Shown piece by piece: positions 1-11,986 of a stretch of DNA of 64,000 nucleotides (within the stretch, counting starts at the first letter, position 1; each line of letters starts with the position of its first letter). The DNA comes from Opitutia bacterium (GTDB taxonomy: Bacteria; Verrucomicrobiota; Verrucomicrobiia; Opitutales; Coraliomargaritaceae). Where the stretch lies: NCBI GenBank assembly GCA_029252625.1, contig JAQXBA010000131.1:18776-82775 (forward strand), given 5' to 3'. The translations under genes and the position numbers were made by a program. Under the pieces are notes generated by a model that was given only the letters and a program-made list of their open reading frames with translations, was not told the origin of the DNA and made no database searches.

Positions 1-524
1 AAGTCAACCAAAGTCCCCAACCGATGGTGCCGGCTGACATCGGTTACAGCATCCAGCGGCAGCACCTTGATCGGCTTATTACAATTGATATTAAAGCGCA
101 ACCACAGACGGTTCTTCTTTGAAAGACCTTCGACACGCTTCACTTCAAACAGGATCCCCTGCCCGGCACCTCTAACAGCAAGGGTAATTTTAACGTGACC
201 ATTTTGTGCGATCAAATGTTCACCGTCATAGCTCAGATCATTCAGTGGAATCCCAATAGATCGCCCATAGTTAAAAGCATAGCCTTGAACGACAAAGCCC
301 TCTCCAGGGCTACGGACGTTGAGATGCTCTCTCACGTCATTCTTCATTTTCAGAGACTTTGGTTGACCATCAGCGGCAAACTCCAAAACCATCTCTTCAG
401 TTTTAATCTCAAGGGCATCGGCATGCGAGGTCCCATAGACCAGGACGATGGCAAGTAACGCGAGTATTTTTCTAATTGGGTGCACTGTTATTGAAAATCC
501 CAAGCCAGCCGAACGTGCTCCCAT
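1..524 (-). CDS. Secreted protein, N-terminal part only (possible glycoside hydrolase)
   Basis: An open frame runs from an ATG at 524 off the left edge, giving about 174 residues without a stop. The N-terminus reads MGARSAGLGFSITVHPIRKI, then a hydrophobic stretch (ILALLAIVLVYGT) and SHADA, a plausible signal peptide. A GTG at 485 is an alternative start that sits closer to the signal peptide. After cleavage comes a beta-rich segment (EEMVLEFAADGQPKSLKMKN) resembling the N-terminal beta-sandwich of several glycoside hydrolases, where an EF..DG..SL pattern is common; that is inference, no catalytic region is visible. It lies at the end of a run of carbohydrate-active genes on the same strand, which supports a role in polysaccharide use. 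No copy of the TACGTA promoter element precedes it. Confidence 0.6.
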   Translation of the reverse strand, partial: MGARSAGLGFSITVHPIRKILALLAIVLVYGTSHADALEIKTEEMVLEFAADGQPKSLKMKNDVREHLNVRSPGEGFVVQGYAFNYGRSIGIPLNDLSYDGEHLIAQNGHVKITLAVRGAGQGILFEVKRVEGLSKKNRLWLRFNINCNKPIKVLPLDAVTDVSRHHRLGTLVD

Positions 525-612
525 TTAATTTTCCGGGCGATGGCCTTCACTCCCGAATGAGCGGAAACGAGCCGATCGTAGCGATCATTTTCCCGGTCGT
601 CCTTCCTGACCG

Positions 613-650
613 CAAAAAAGGCAAGGACTCTGTCTAACAGAGTCCTTGCC
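613..650 (-). terminator. Rho-independent terminator of the PEP-CTERM gene
   Basis: A perfect 13-bp stem (GGCAAGGACTCTG with its complement, 620-632 and 638-650) and a 5-base loop are followed on the minus strand by a run of six T. It lies 49 bp past the stop of the PEP-CTERM gene. One arm belongs to a 42-bp tandem duplication. Confidence 0.85.
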
Positions 651-722
651 AAAATTCTAACGACGATGACGAATCATCACAAAGTCCTCGCCAGGATTCT
701 AACGACGATGACGAATCATGAC
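639..722. repeat. Tandem 42-bp duplication covering the 3' end of the PEP-CTERM gene
   Basis: Bases 639-680 and 681-722 are the same 42-bp unit with five mismatches; 24 bases (654-677 and 696-719) are identical. The inner copy encodes the last residues MIRHRR and stop of the PEP-CTERM protein; the outer copy repeats this codon string after the real stop and supplies one arm of the terminator stem. Confidence 0.9.
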
Positions 723-1433
723 ACTGCCAAGCGCCAGCAGACCCGCCAACAATGCATAGCTGCTGACTTCTGGGATGGCAGCCAAACTTACATTATCCAC
801 CATTAGTTGAGCAGGACCAAAACGATTCGTCTCTGCGATCACAAGGTATAGACCCTGCCCCGAAACTGCGCCTGCTCCAGTGCTGAGTTGGATACCACTG
901 AAAGTGCCAGCACCTGTGACCGTTGTTCCATTTGTAGATAGCGAGCTCACTGTGACACTATCCAGTAAACTCCCAGTCAGTGCGATACCATCAGTCACCT
1001 GCCCCGTCGCGCCACTAAAAAGTTGCAGCACTAGATCATCTGTACTACCAGTGCGACTTGCAGTGAGGCCTACCTGTATTGAAATTTCAAACAACTCATT
1101 CGTGGCGTCGTGCAAACCAAACTCCTGGTAAATGTTTGCGCCTACAGCATCAAGCCCTGCCGCAGCGTCATCGCCACCAGCGGACAAATCCGCATTACGC
1201 ATTTCAAGAAATGTGTTTCCGTCCTGGGTCCAATCAGCAATCCCTCCCTGAAATCCAGAACTGAGTCCATCATTTGAAAAATCGCCGTTTATAATTCCAG
1301 ATGTGATCGCTGCAGGCGCAGTCGTTGCAATCGTCAGAGCAGTCAAAGTCAATAAGCTTGTCTTCATCTTCTTTAAGTGATCAGAGGCGCCACTGAAGAG
1401 ACCGTGTTGGCTGAGCGGGTTCGTATTTTTCAT
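699..1433 (-). CDS. PEP-CTERM sorting-domain protein
   Basis: A 244-residue exported protein. The C-terminus (IPEVSSYALLAGLLALGSV then MIRHRR) has the PEP-CTERM layout: a PEP-like motif with V for the second P, one membrane helix and an Arg-rich tail. By family knowledge this is recognised and processed by an exosortase-type system and leads to surface display or exopolysaccharide association. The middle (SGIINGDFSN...GGIADW) resembles the NGSFE-type carbohydrate-binding modules of the large esterase nearby. The signal peptide begins at residue 23 (MKTSLLTLTAL), so the true start may be 1367; the 22-residue leader MKNTNPLSQHGLF is odd, but its first codons recur in a related upstream segment near 7400. 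Transcription is predicted from the operator-promoter at 1491-1535, and it ends at a strong terminator. Confidence 0.85.
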   Translation of the reverse strand: MKNTNPLSQHGLFSGASDHLKKMKTSLLTLTALTIATTAPAAITSGIINGDFSNDGLSSGFQGGIADWTQDGNTFLEMRNADLSAGGDDAAAGLDAVGANIYQEFGLHDATNELFEISIQVGLTASRTGSTDDLVLQLFSGATGQVTDGIALTGSLLDSVTVSSLSTNGTTVTGAGTFSGIQLSTGAGAVSGQGLYLVIAETNRFGPAQLMVDNVSLAAIPEVSSYALLAGLLALGSVMIRHRR

Positions 1434-1490
1434 AATTAATCTGGGTTCGGTTTAATTTGGTTTAATTCGATTTTCAAAAGATTGTAACGT

Positions 1491-1535
1491 AGTATATAGC
1501 AGTCACACCGATCCCGCAATATACGTAAATACGTA
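1491..1535 (-). promoter_or_regulatory. TACGTA-element promoter P1 (PEP-CTERM gene)
   Basis: On the minus strand the element TACGTATTTACGTATATTGC (1516-1535) runs directly into a -35 box TTGCGG (1514-1519), a 17-bp spacer and a -10 box TATACT (1491-1496). The core is two TACGTA palindromes two bases apart. The start codon is 58 bp (or 124 bp for the internal Met) downstream of the -10 box. Such abutment to the -35 box is typical of an activator site; the binding protein is not known. Confidence 0.7.
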
Positions 1536-1643
1536 GTAGCGAACCAGAAATTGAAAAGCACCTGCGCGGCTTCTGGCTGTTTCAGCGAAGGAGATCACTC
1601 AATACAGCTGCAGTGCTCACTGCCGATTGCTTCACTCCGATAC

Positions 1644-7210
<5,567 letters not shown>

Positions 7211-7289
7211 CTGTATTTGATCCATTAAAAAAACGGCATAACACGTCCACCAACTCAACGAACGCAACGTAACCTTTACTAAAGTTTAG

Positions 7290-7334
7290 ATTCTACATCG
7301 TCAGCGCACTACCTGCAATATACGTAAATACGTA
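7290..7334 (-). promoter_or_regulatory. TACGTA-element promoter P2 (GH2 operon)
   Basis: The 20-bp element TACGTATTTACGTATATTGC (minus strand, 7315-7334) is identical to the P1 copy. It leads into -35 TTGCAG (7313-7318), 17 bp, and -10 TAGAAT (7290-7295). The geometry matches P1 and P3 exactly. The predicted leader to the start at 7210 is about 75 nt. Confidence 0.7.
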
Positions 7335-7390
7335 AATTACATCAGGGCATCTCTGAAAATGACCGTTTTGACGGCGCGGGTAAGGTTGTT

Positions 7391-7490
7391 TCGTATTTTT
7401 CATCATCAATTGATCCTGGTTCGAATTGATTCGGTTTTCGAATAGTTAAAGTGCAGTATCCAGCAGTCACACCGAACCCGTAAGTGCGCG
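7391..7490 (-). repeat. Degenerate second copy of the PEP-CTERM gene upstream region, with relic leader frame
   Basis: These 100 bp resemble 1421-1515: both contain TCGTATTTTTCAT at the start codon, a GGTTCG/AATTGATTCG-like A+T-rich leader and the block CAGCAGTCACACCG. A -10-like GATACT is retained (minus strand) but the TACGTA element is not; the corresponding place reads CGGGTTCGG. The start codon opens a 37-codon frame (7293-7406, MMKNTKQPYPRRQNGHF...) whose first residues echo MKNTNPLSQHG of the PEP-CTERM protein and whose stop coincides with the P2 -10 box. It is most likely the remains of a related gene's promoter and leader. Confidence 0.55.
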
Positions 7491-7717
7491 ATACTACACT
7501 TCTCGAGCAGAACAGTCTACCTGTCCAATGGGACAGGTCGGGGCATTCAGGAGCAAAAAGAGACGCTAGCGCAGATGGGGCGATTGTGCATTACAATGAA
7601 CCAAAAACACAAATAATCTGCCTTATTAAGGAAACGTGAGAGTAGTTAAGCAAGATTAAGCGGACCCGCACAGCGGCTCTGGGGAACTACTTGAATTCCC
7701 AATATCTGCCACTCCAA
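7491..7717. other. Intergenic stretch without a gene
   Basis: No convincing coding frame. It holds one perfect 8-bp hairpin (ACCTGTCC with GGACAGGT, 7519-7538, 4-base loop) of unknown role. The stretch ends at the repeat that contains the esterase terminator. Confidence 0.5.
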
Positions 7718-7808
7718 CCGCCCCTCACCTCGCACACACGAAAAACGCCCAGATTGCTCTGGACGTTTCCCCCTAATATGAATCGGTTTCTCAACCGATT
7801 CCCCCTAA
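7718..7808. repeat. 91-bp repeat, copy 1 (esterase 3' UTR)
   Basis: Nearly identical to 11733-11822, with a few substitutions and single-base indels. Contains both hairpins described for the terminator and about 25 bp beyond them. Confidence 0.9.
7740..7800 (-). terminator. Double-hairpin terminator of the multidomain esterase gene
   Basis: On the minus strand, 16 bp after the stop, comes a perfect 8-bp stem (AATCGGTT/AACCGATT, 7781-7800). A second stem (AAACGTCCAGA with UCUGGGCGUUU, 7743-7768) follows and runs into a T-rich tract. The second hairpin has the form of a Rho-independent terminator; the first is an extra structured element preceded by AGGGGGAA. Confidence 0.8.
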
Positions 7809-7816
7809 CCAGTATC

Positions 7817-10800
7817 TTACGGAACCTGAGTCACTTTCAGACGAACGAAGTGTGCCGACTTGTCGGTAGGCAAAGTGTAGGAGATCTCGTTGCCATCGTT
7901 CACGTCCGGCTCGACTGCCTCCCATGGATCGTTGACACCGAGATCTTCGGATTCCTCGATGGCGTAAGCCACCTCAGCAGCAGCGCCTGCCCCCTTGTTG
8001 AAGGTGATCACTCCAGCCACTAACTTATTTGCCGCATGGTCAGAGACCTTGGGATTCATACCAAGAGCATACTCGAGCAGATTGGGCAGGCCATCCGAGT
8101 CCGGATTGCTATCGACCGTTGCCGCCACGGAGTTGGGAGTACCAAAGTGCGTGATCTGCCAGGCCTCCAGCGGAGTCGGCCCAAAGCGCGACTGCAAAGC
8201 ATCGAACCATTGTTCAGCGAGGACATCATTACCCGCAGCATTGGTGTGCAGGCTGTCGCCCATCAGGCCTGCGATGTCGGCGTTGATACGGGTCCACTGA
8301 TCGACGAGTGTGACATCCTTGCCCTCGCCCTGCAGGGTGGCGATGATGGCAGGCAGCGCATTGTTGAAATCAACCACGCGCTGCGCTTTGGCGGCGGAAC
8401 CAGTGTTGGGCGTGACCTGGGCGACGAAAATTGCGGGCGCAGGGGCTCCGCCTCCGACCTGGGCCCAAATAGTATCGACGAGGGTCTTGATGCGGACGGG
8501 TGCACCGGCAACATCGTCGTCGAGCTCGAGATCGTTAGTGCCGAGCATGATCAGAACGGCATTGGGCCTGTGCGTCGCGAGTCGCTCCTGATTCCACCAT
8601 ATGGCAATATTCGCCGTCATGTCCGTTCGATTGTTGGAATTACCCCCGATGCAGGATCCGGTGATACCCGAGTGGTAGTGATAGAGATTAGAGGCGGCAG
8701 TGTCGCCGCTGGAAGGCAGGCCATCGACATTGGCAGTAAGATGCCCGGTAAAGCTGAACTTTGCGTTGCCTGCGACGAGCAGGTCGAAGAGCGACTTGCG
8801 CGGGGAACCAGTGTCATCACCATCGAACAGGCTCTGAGTGATGGAGTCCCCGATGAACCAGATGGCACCGAGATCCACGGAGGCAATCGTGATGGTGATC
8901 GAATCCGCCCCGACATTAAGGTCGCTGTCAGTCGAAGTGGCCGTGATGGTGTGCGTGCCCACTCTTAGGCTGTCGGTTGAAAAATTCGCGCCCGTGCCAA
9001 TCGCTCTCGTTTCGATATCAGAAGTCCAGACGAGCGCTGCTTCCAGAATACCATCATCGTCCAAATTATCAGCCACCGTTGCGTCGAAGGAGACCGATTC
9101 ACCCACCTCGAACGCCGCATTGAACGCCGGACTGCTGATTGCCACAACGGGACCGGCACATTCGGATACGTTTACATTGTCAATGGCCGGGCCAGCGATT
9201 GACCCTAGAAAATCGCCTTCATAAGTGAGGGTGGTGCTGGCTGCAGTTGCTGTGAATGTAAACGTCTCCGTCACCCAGGTCTGGCCACTGGGATTGCTGA
9301 ACGTTATCGTCTGGACGGCTCCACCCACACCGTATGAGAGAACCATATCAGCAGCTGAGGCAACGGCACTGTAATCGAAGGATAAGCTGTAACAGCGGCC
9401 GATGTCCGTCGCAAAGCTCTGGCTAATGATCCCCGCACTGCCGCCACCAAATGAAGGCGATTGTAGATCTAGAAACTGATTTCCGTCGGAAGCAGTACCA
9501 AAACGATTGTTATCCAGCATGACACCCCCGCCGGCCGCATCAACCGTCCATCCGCCAGTAATGAAGGTACTTCCCGCCGGTTGCTCACTAAAATTACCAA
9601 CGCCGAGGAGGGGAGCCTCAAAGCTGCCATTTCCAATCAAGTTATCAGGTGGCAAAGTGCTGCGGGTTACGCTCACATTGTCGATCAGCGGGCCGTTCCA
9701 TCGACCTAAATAATCGCCTTCAAAAGTGAGCGTGGTGTTGGTCGCAGTCGCGGTGAACACATACGTTTCCGTCCCCCATGGAGGCACGCCATAAGGACCC
9801 GTGCTGAACGCGACCGTCTGATCGGACCCACCGAGGTTATAGGTGATGGATGTCGCCTGCCCAGGCGCATCGCCGTCGATGGAGCTGTAGTCAAACGACA
9901 GCATGTAATTCTGCCCCACTTCCGTCGCAAAGCTCTGGCGAATGGTGCCCGAAACTCCACCGCCAAACGAGTTAGACTGGAGACTGAGAACCTGATCACC
10001 CTCAGTAGCAACTGCACCGAACCAACCGTTAATCAAGGTTATCCCGCCTTCATAGGTTAAATCACCCGCAATATCCCAGCCTGTAAGGTTGCCGTTTGCC
10101 GCGGGCAACTCCGCGTATGAGCCACCCAGATCGTTCGACTCAAAGCTGCCGTTTTCGATCAGATTATCAGGCATTAGAGCCGTGCGGGTGACACTCACGT
10201 TATCAATGCCCGGCCCGGCGATTGACCCTAAAAAATCGCCGTTAATAGTGAGCGTGGTATTGGTCGAAGCCGCCGTGAACACATACGTTTCTGTCGCCCA
10301 AACCTGGCCTATGGGATTGCTGAACGTTAGCGTCTGGTCAAGCCCGCCGAGGTCATAGGTAATGGTCATGCTGGCAGTTGAGCTGACGGCGCTATAGTCA
10401 AACGTCAGCATATAATTCACACCAACCTCTGTCGCAAAGCTCTGGCTAATGATCCCCGCACTGCCGCCGCCAAATGAAGGCGATTGTAGATCTAGAAGCT
10501 GATCTCCGTCGGAAGAAGTGCCAAACTTATTGTTATCTAGCATGACCCCGTTACCAATAGTCCAGCCCGTAATGCCGGTGTTCCCCGCCGGTCGCTCAGA
10601 ATGATTATTATTACCAATGTCGGGCATTTCAAAGCTGCCGTTAATGATGAGGTCAGGCGGGCTCAGGAGTGTTTTTGTCATGAAATCACGCGCGCTGGAA
10701 TACCGCTCATCGGCCGCCGAATGAACTTGGTTATGACCAACCTGTTCGGCCTCCTCCTTGAACTTAACTCCGAACAAACCGTGATGAATCGCATGTCCAT

Positions 10801-11530
10801 ACGATGTTGCCGGAACGGTTAGATCCGCAGGGTACTCCAGATAAATCGGCGGATCATCTGCGGTTAAATGATTCATGGGAGAGAACTCTTCAAAAGTGGC
10901 CTGATGCTGGTCGTAATTCTCCAACATAGTATCCCAGTCGAGCTCGCCGACGGCAGAAGTAATCATTCCATGCCGCGCAAAAGGGCCAAGCCAATCTTCG
11001 AGTAGTATGGGATCGATCGTGACCTGAGCCTGAATCCCCGCAGCGGCTAAGACACGACTGGACTCCCGTTCCACGGGATCTGCCGAATCGGGATTCGCAA
11101 GATCGTCATGACAGGCGATCCATAATGTACTACATCCTCCAGCGCTTTCTCCGGTCACGACAATCTTCGCTTTGTCGATATTCCATACTGCGGCTTTATG
11201 GCGAAGAAACTGGATCGCACGGGCCGCGTCCTGAACAGGCGCCGGTAGCGGATCCGTCCCGGTCAAACGATAACTGATCGTCGCAACAGAAATGCCACTG
11301 TTCAAAAAATACTCGGGCGCGGTAATGCCCTTACCTCCATTGACCCATCCGCCTCCGTGGATGTGGACGACTAAAGGACGAGGCCCCTCGCCTTCAGCTT
11401 GCCAGAAATCCAGTATCGTCCGTTCATACTGATCGTAGGCGACGTCCTCATAGGTCTTCGGCGGCACCTGGGCGCAAAGAGTGCCTGCGAGGCAAAGGAA
11501 GAGTGCCGAAGTGATTTGTTTTCTGTGCAT
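7817..11530 (-). CDS. Secreted multidomain esterase: alpha/beta-hydrolase, three binding repeats, Ig domain, SGNH hydrolase
   Basis: A 1237-residue exported protein with two unrelated esterase domains, probably removing acetyl or other acyl groups from polysaccharides. Signal peptide 1-20 (LFLCLAGTLCAQ). Residues ~25-290 are an alpha/beta-hydrolase with oxyanion HGGGW (58-62) and nucleophile Ser129 (GESAGG). Residues ~293-450, 455-622 and 628-790 are three copies of an NGSFE...IDNVSVT beta-sandwich, likely carbohydrate binding. Residues ~794-882 look Ig/PKD-like. Residues ~887-1117 are an SGNH/GDSL hydrolase with Ser896 (FIGDSIT), GTND (997-1000) and Asp1092/His1095 (DSLHTN). The end (SNPDSDGLPNLLEYALGMNP) is a tail module common in verrucomicrobial exoenzymes. 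It is transcribed from P3 and ended by a double hairpin. Confidence 0.9.
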   Translation of the reverse strand: MHRKQITSALFLCLAGTLCAQVPPKTYEDVAYDQYERTILDFWQAEGEGPRPLVVHIHGGGWVNGGKGITAPEYFLNSGISVATISYRLTGTDPLPAPVQDAARAIQFLRHKAAVWNIDKAKIVVTGESAGGCSTLWIACHDDLANPDSADPVERESSRVLAAAGIQAQVTIDPILLEDWLGPFARHGMITSAVGELDWDTMLENYDQHQATFEEFSPMNHLTADDPPIYLEYPADLTVPATSYGHAIHHGLFGVKFKEEAEQVGHNQVHSAADERYSSARDFMTKTLLSPPDLIINGSFEMPDIGNNNHSERPAGNTGITGWTIGNGVMLDNNKFGTSSDGDQLLDLQSPSFGGGSAGIISQSFATEVGVNYMLTFDYSAVSSTASMTITYDLGGLDQTLTFSNPIGQVWATETYVFTAASTNTTLTINGDFLGSIAGPGIDNVSVTRTALMPDNLIENGSFESNDLGGSYAELPAANGNLTGWDIAGDLTYEGGITLINGWFGAVATEGDQVLSLQSNSFGGGVSGTIRQSFATEVGQNYMLSFDYSSIDGDAPGQATSITYNLGGSDQTVAFSTGPYGVPPWGTETYVFTATATNTTLTFEGDYLGRWNGPLIDNVSVTRSTLPPDNLIGNGSFEAPLLGVGNFSEQPAGSTFITGGWTVDAAGGGVMLDNNRFGTASDGNQFLDLQSPSFGGGSAGIISQSFATDIGRCYSLSFDYSAVASAADMVLSYGVGGAVQTITFSNPSGQTWVTETFTFTATAASTTLTYEGDFLGSIAGPAIDNVNVSECAGPVVAISSPAFNAAFEVGESVSFDATVADNLDDDGILEAALVWTSDIETRAIGTGANFSTDSLRVGTHTITATSTDSDLNVGADSITITIASVDLGAIWFIGDSITQSLFDGDDTGSPRKSLFDLLVAGNAKFSFTGHLTANVDGLPSSGDTAASNLYHYHSGITGSCIGGNSNNRTDMTANIAIWWNQERLATHRPNAVLIMLGTNDLELDDDVAGAPVRIKTLVDTIWAQVGGGAPAPAIFVAQVTPNTGSAAKAQRVVDFNNALPAIIATLQGEGKDVTLVDQWTRINADIAGLMGDSLHTNAAGNDVLAEQWFDALQSRFGPTPLEAWQITHFGTPNSVAATVDSNPDSDGLPNLLEYALGMNPKVSDHAANKLVAGVITFNKGAGAAAEVAYAIEESEDLGVNDPWEAVEPDVNDGNEISYTLPTDKSAHFVRLKVTQVP
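9161..10654 (-). repeat. Three in-frame ~480-bp repeats inside the esterase gene
   Basis: The units lie at about 10181-10654, 9665-10168 and 9161-9649. The first and third are the most alike; bases around 9418-9520 and 10438-10540 are almost identical at the DNA level (encoding LDLQSPSFGGGSAGIISQSF in both). This suggests a recent duplication or gene conversion, and makes the repeat number liable to change by recombination. Confidence 0.8.
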
Positions 11531-11573
11531 AAAAATAAATTCCGTCGTCTTTACATAGGAAATTAATCACAAC

Positions 11574-11618
11574 AGACTACCATAGAAAAATAACACCCGC
11601 AATATACGTAAATACGCA
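11574..11618 (-). promoter_or_regulatory. TACGTA-element promoter P3 (multidomain esterase)
   Basis: The minus strand reads TGCGTATTTACGTATATTGC (11599-11618), one base different from the other copies. It is followed by -35 TTGCGG (11597-11602), 17 bp, and -10 TAGTCT (11574-11579). The esterase ATG is 44 bp past the -10 box. Confidence 0.7.
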
Positions 11619-11732
11619 GGCGTCTCGAAGTGTAGATGGTTGCACGCCCCGTAACGATCTGCTCGCCGATGCAATGTTGCTGTGTGAGGACACACACCAA
11701 CCCGAACGCAGCGAACCTCGGTGCCCACCTGA

Positions 11733-11822
11733 CCGCCCCTCACCTCGCACACATGAAAAAACGCCCAGATTGCTCTGAACGTTTCCCCTAATATAAATCG
11801 GTCTCTCAACCGATTCCCCTAA
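11733..11822. repeat. 90-bp repeat, copy 2 (no gene in front of it)
   Basis: Copy of the esterase 3' region at 7718-7808, placed directly downstream of promoter P4. Differences from copy 1 inside the stems (for example C11803 with A11808, and A11778 with C11765) would be mismatches in a plus-strand RNA but G-U pairs in a minus-strand RNA, so both hairpins are kept only on the minus strand. Confidence 0.9.
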
Positions 11823-11830
11823 AAATAACT
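11755..11830 (-). ncRNA. Candidate ~75-nt two-hairpin RNA transcribed from P4
   Basis: Promoter P4 points left and its start site should fall near 11830. Within 10-15 nt the transcript enters hairpin one (AAUCGGUU/AACCGAUU type, 11796-11815) and then a terminator-like hairpin with a six-U run (11756-11784). No protein frame of credible length lies between promoter and terminator. The RNA would share its sequence with the 3' UTR of the esterase mRNA. The alternative is the scar of a deleted gene: the bases just after the -10 box (GTGCACTCAG) resemble the last codons of the esterase (GTGACTCAGGTTCC). Confidence 0.45.
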
Positions 11831-11836
11831 GAGTGC

Positions 11837-11881
11837 ACTGTAATACAAATCCCCGCTCCGCGCAATATACGTAAATACGTA
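11837..11881 (-). promoter_or_regulatory. TACGTA-element promoter P4 (no protein gene; divergent from the sensor kinase)
   Basis: The exact 20-bp element (minus strand, 11862-11881) leads into -35 TTGCGC (11860-11865), 17 bp, and -10 TACAGT (11837-11842), the same geometry as P1-P3. It points away from the kinase gene, so it drives the short hairpin cassette; because it lies about 105 bp upstream of the kinase start it could also influence that gene. Confidence 0.6.
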
Positions 11882-11893
11882 GTGAGTGCAGGG

Positions 11894-11921
11894 TTGCCCG
11901 TATCCGCTGATGCCGTATAAG
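11894..11921 (+). promoter_or_regulatory. Candidate promoter of the sensor kinase operon
   Basis: TTGCCC (11894-11899), a 16-bp spacer and TATAAG (11916-11921) lie 65 bp before the preferred start. A TATAAT at 11935-11940 is an alternative -10 box. Inferred from consensus only. Confidence 0.35.
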
Positions 11922-11986
11922 GTGTCGTTGATTCTATAATGTCCTGCCTCATCAAGAGCTGCGCGACCGATGCAGTGAACCGACCT

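Noticed and set aside
8036..8968. 310-codon plus-strand frame opposite the esterase gene
   Set aside because: It lies wholly antisense to the SGNH and Ig domain coding region, which has clear motifs; its translation shows no family features and low-complexity bias expected of a shadow frame.
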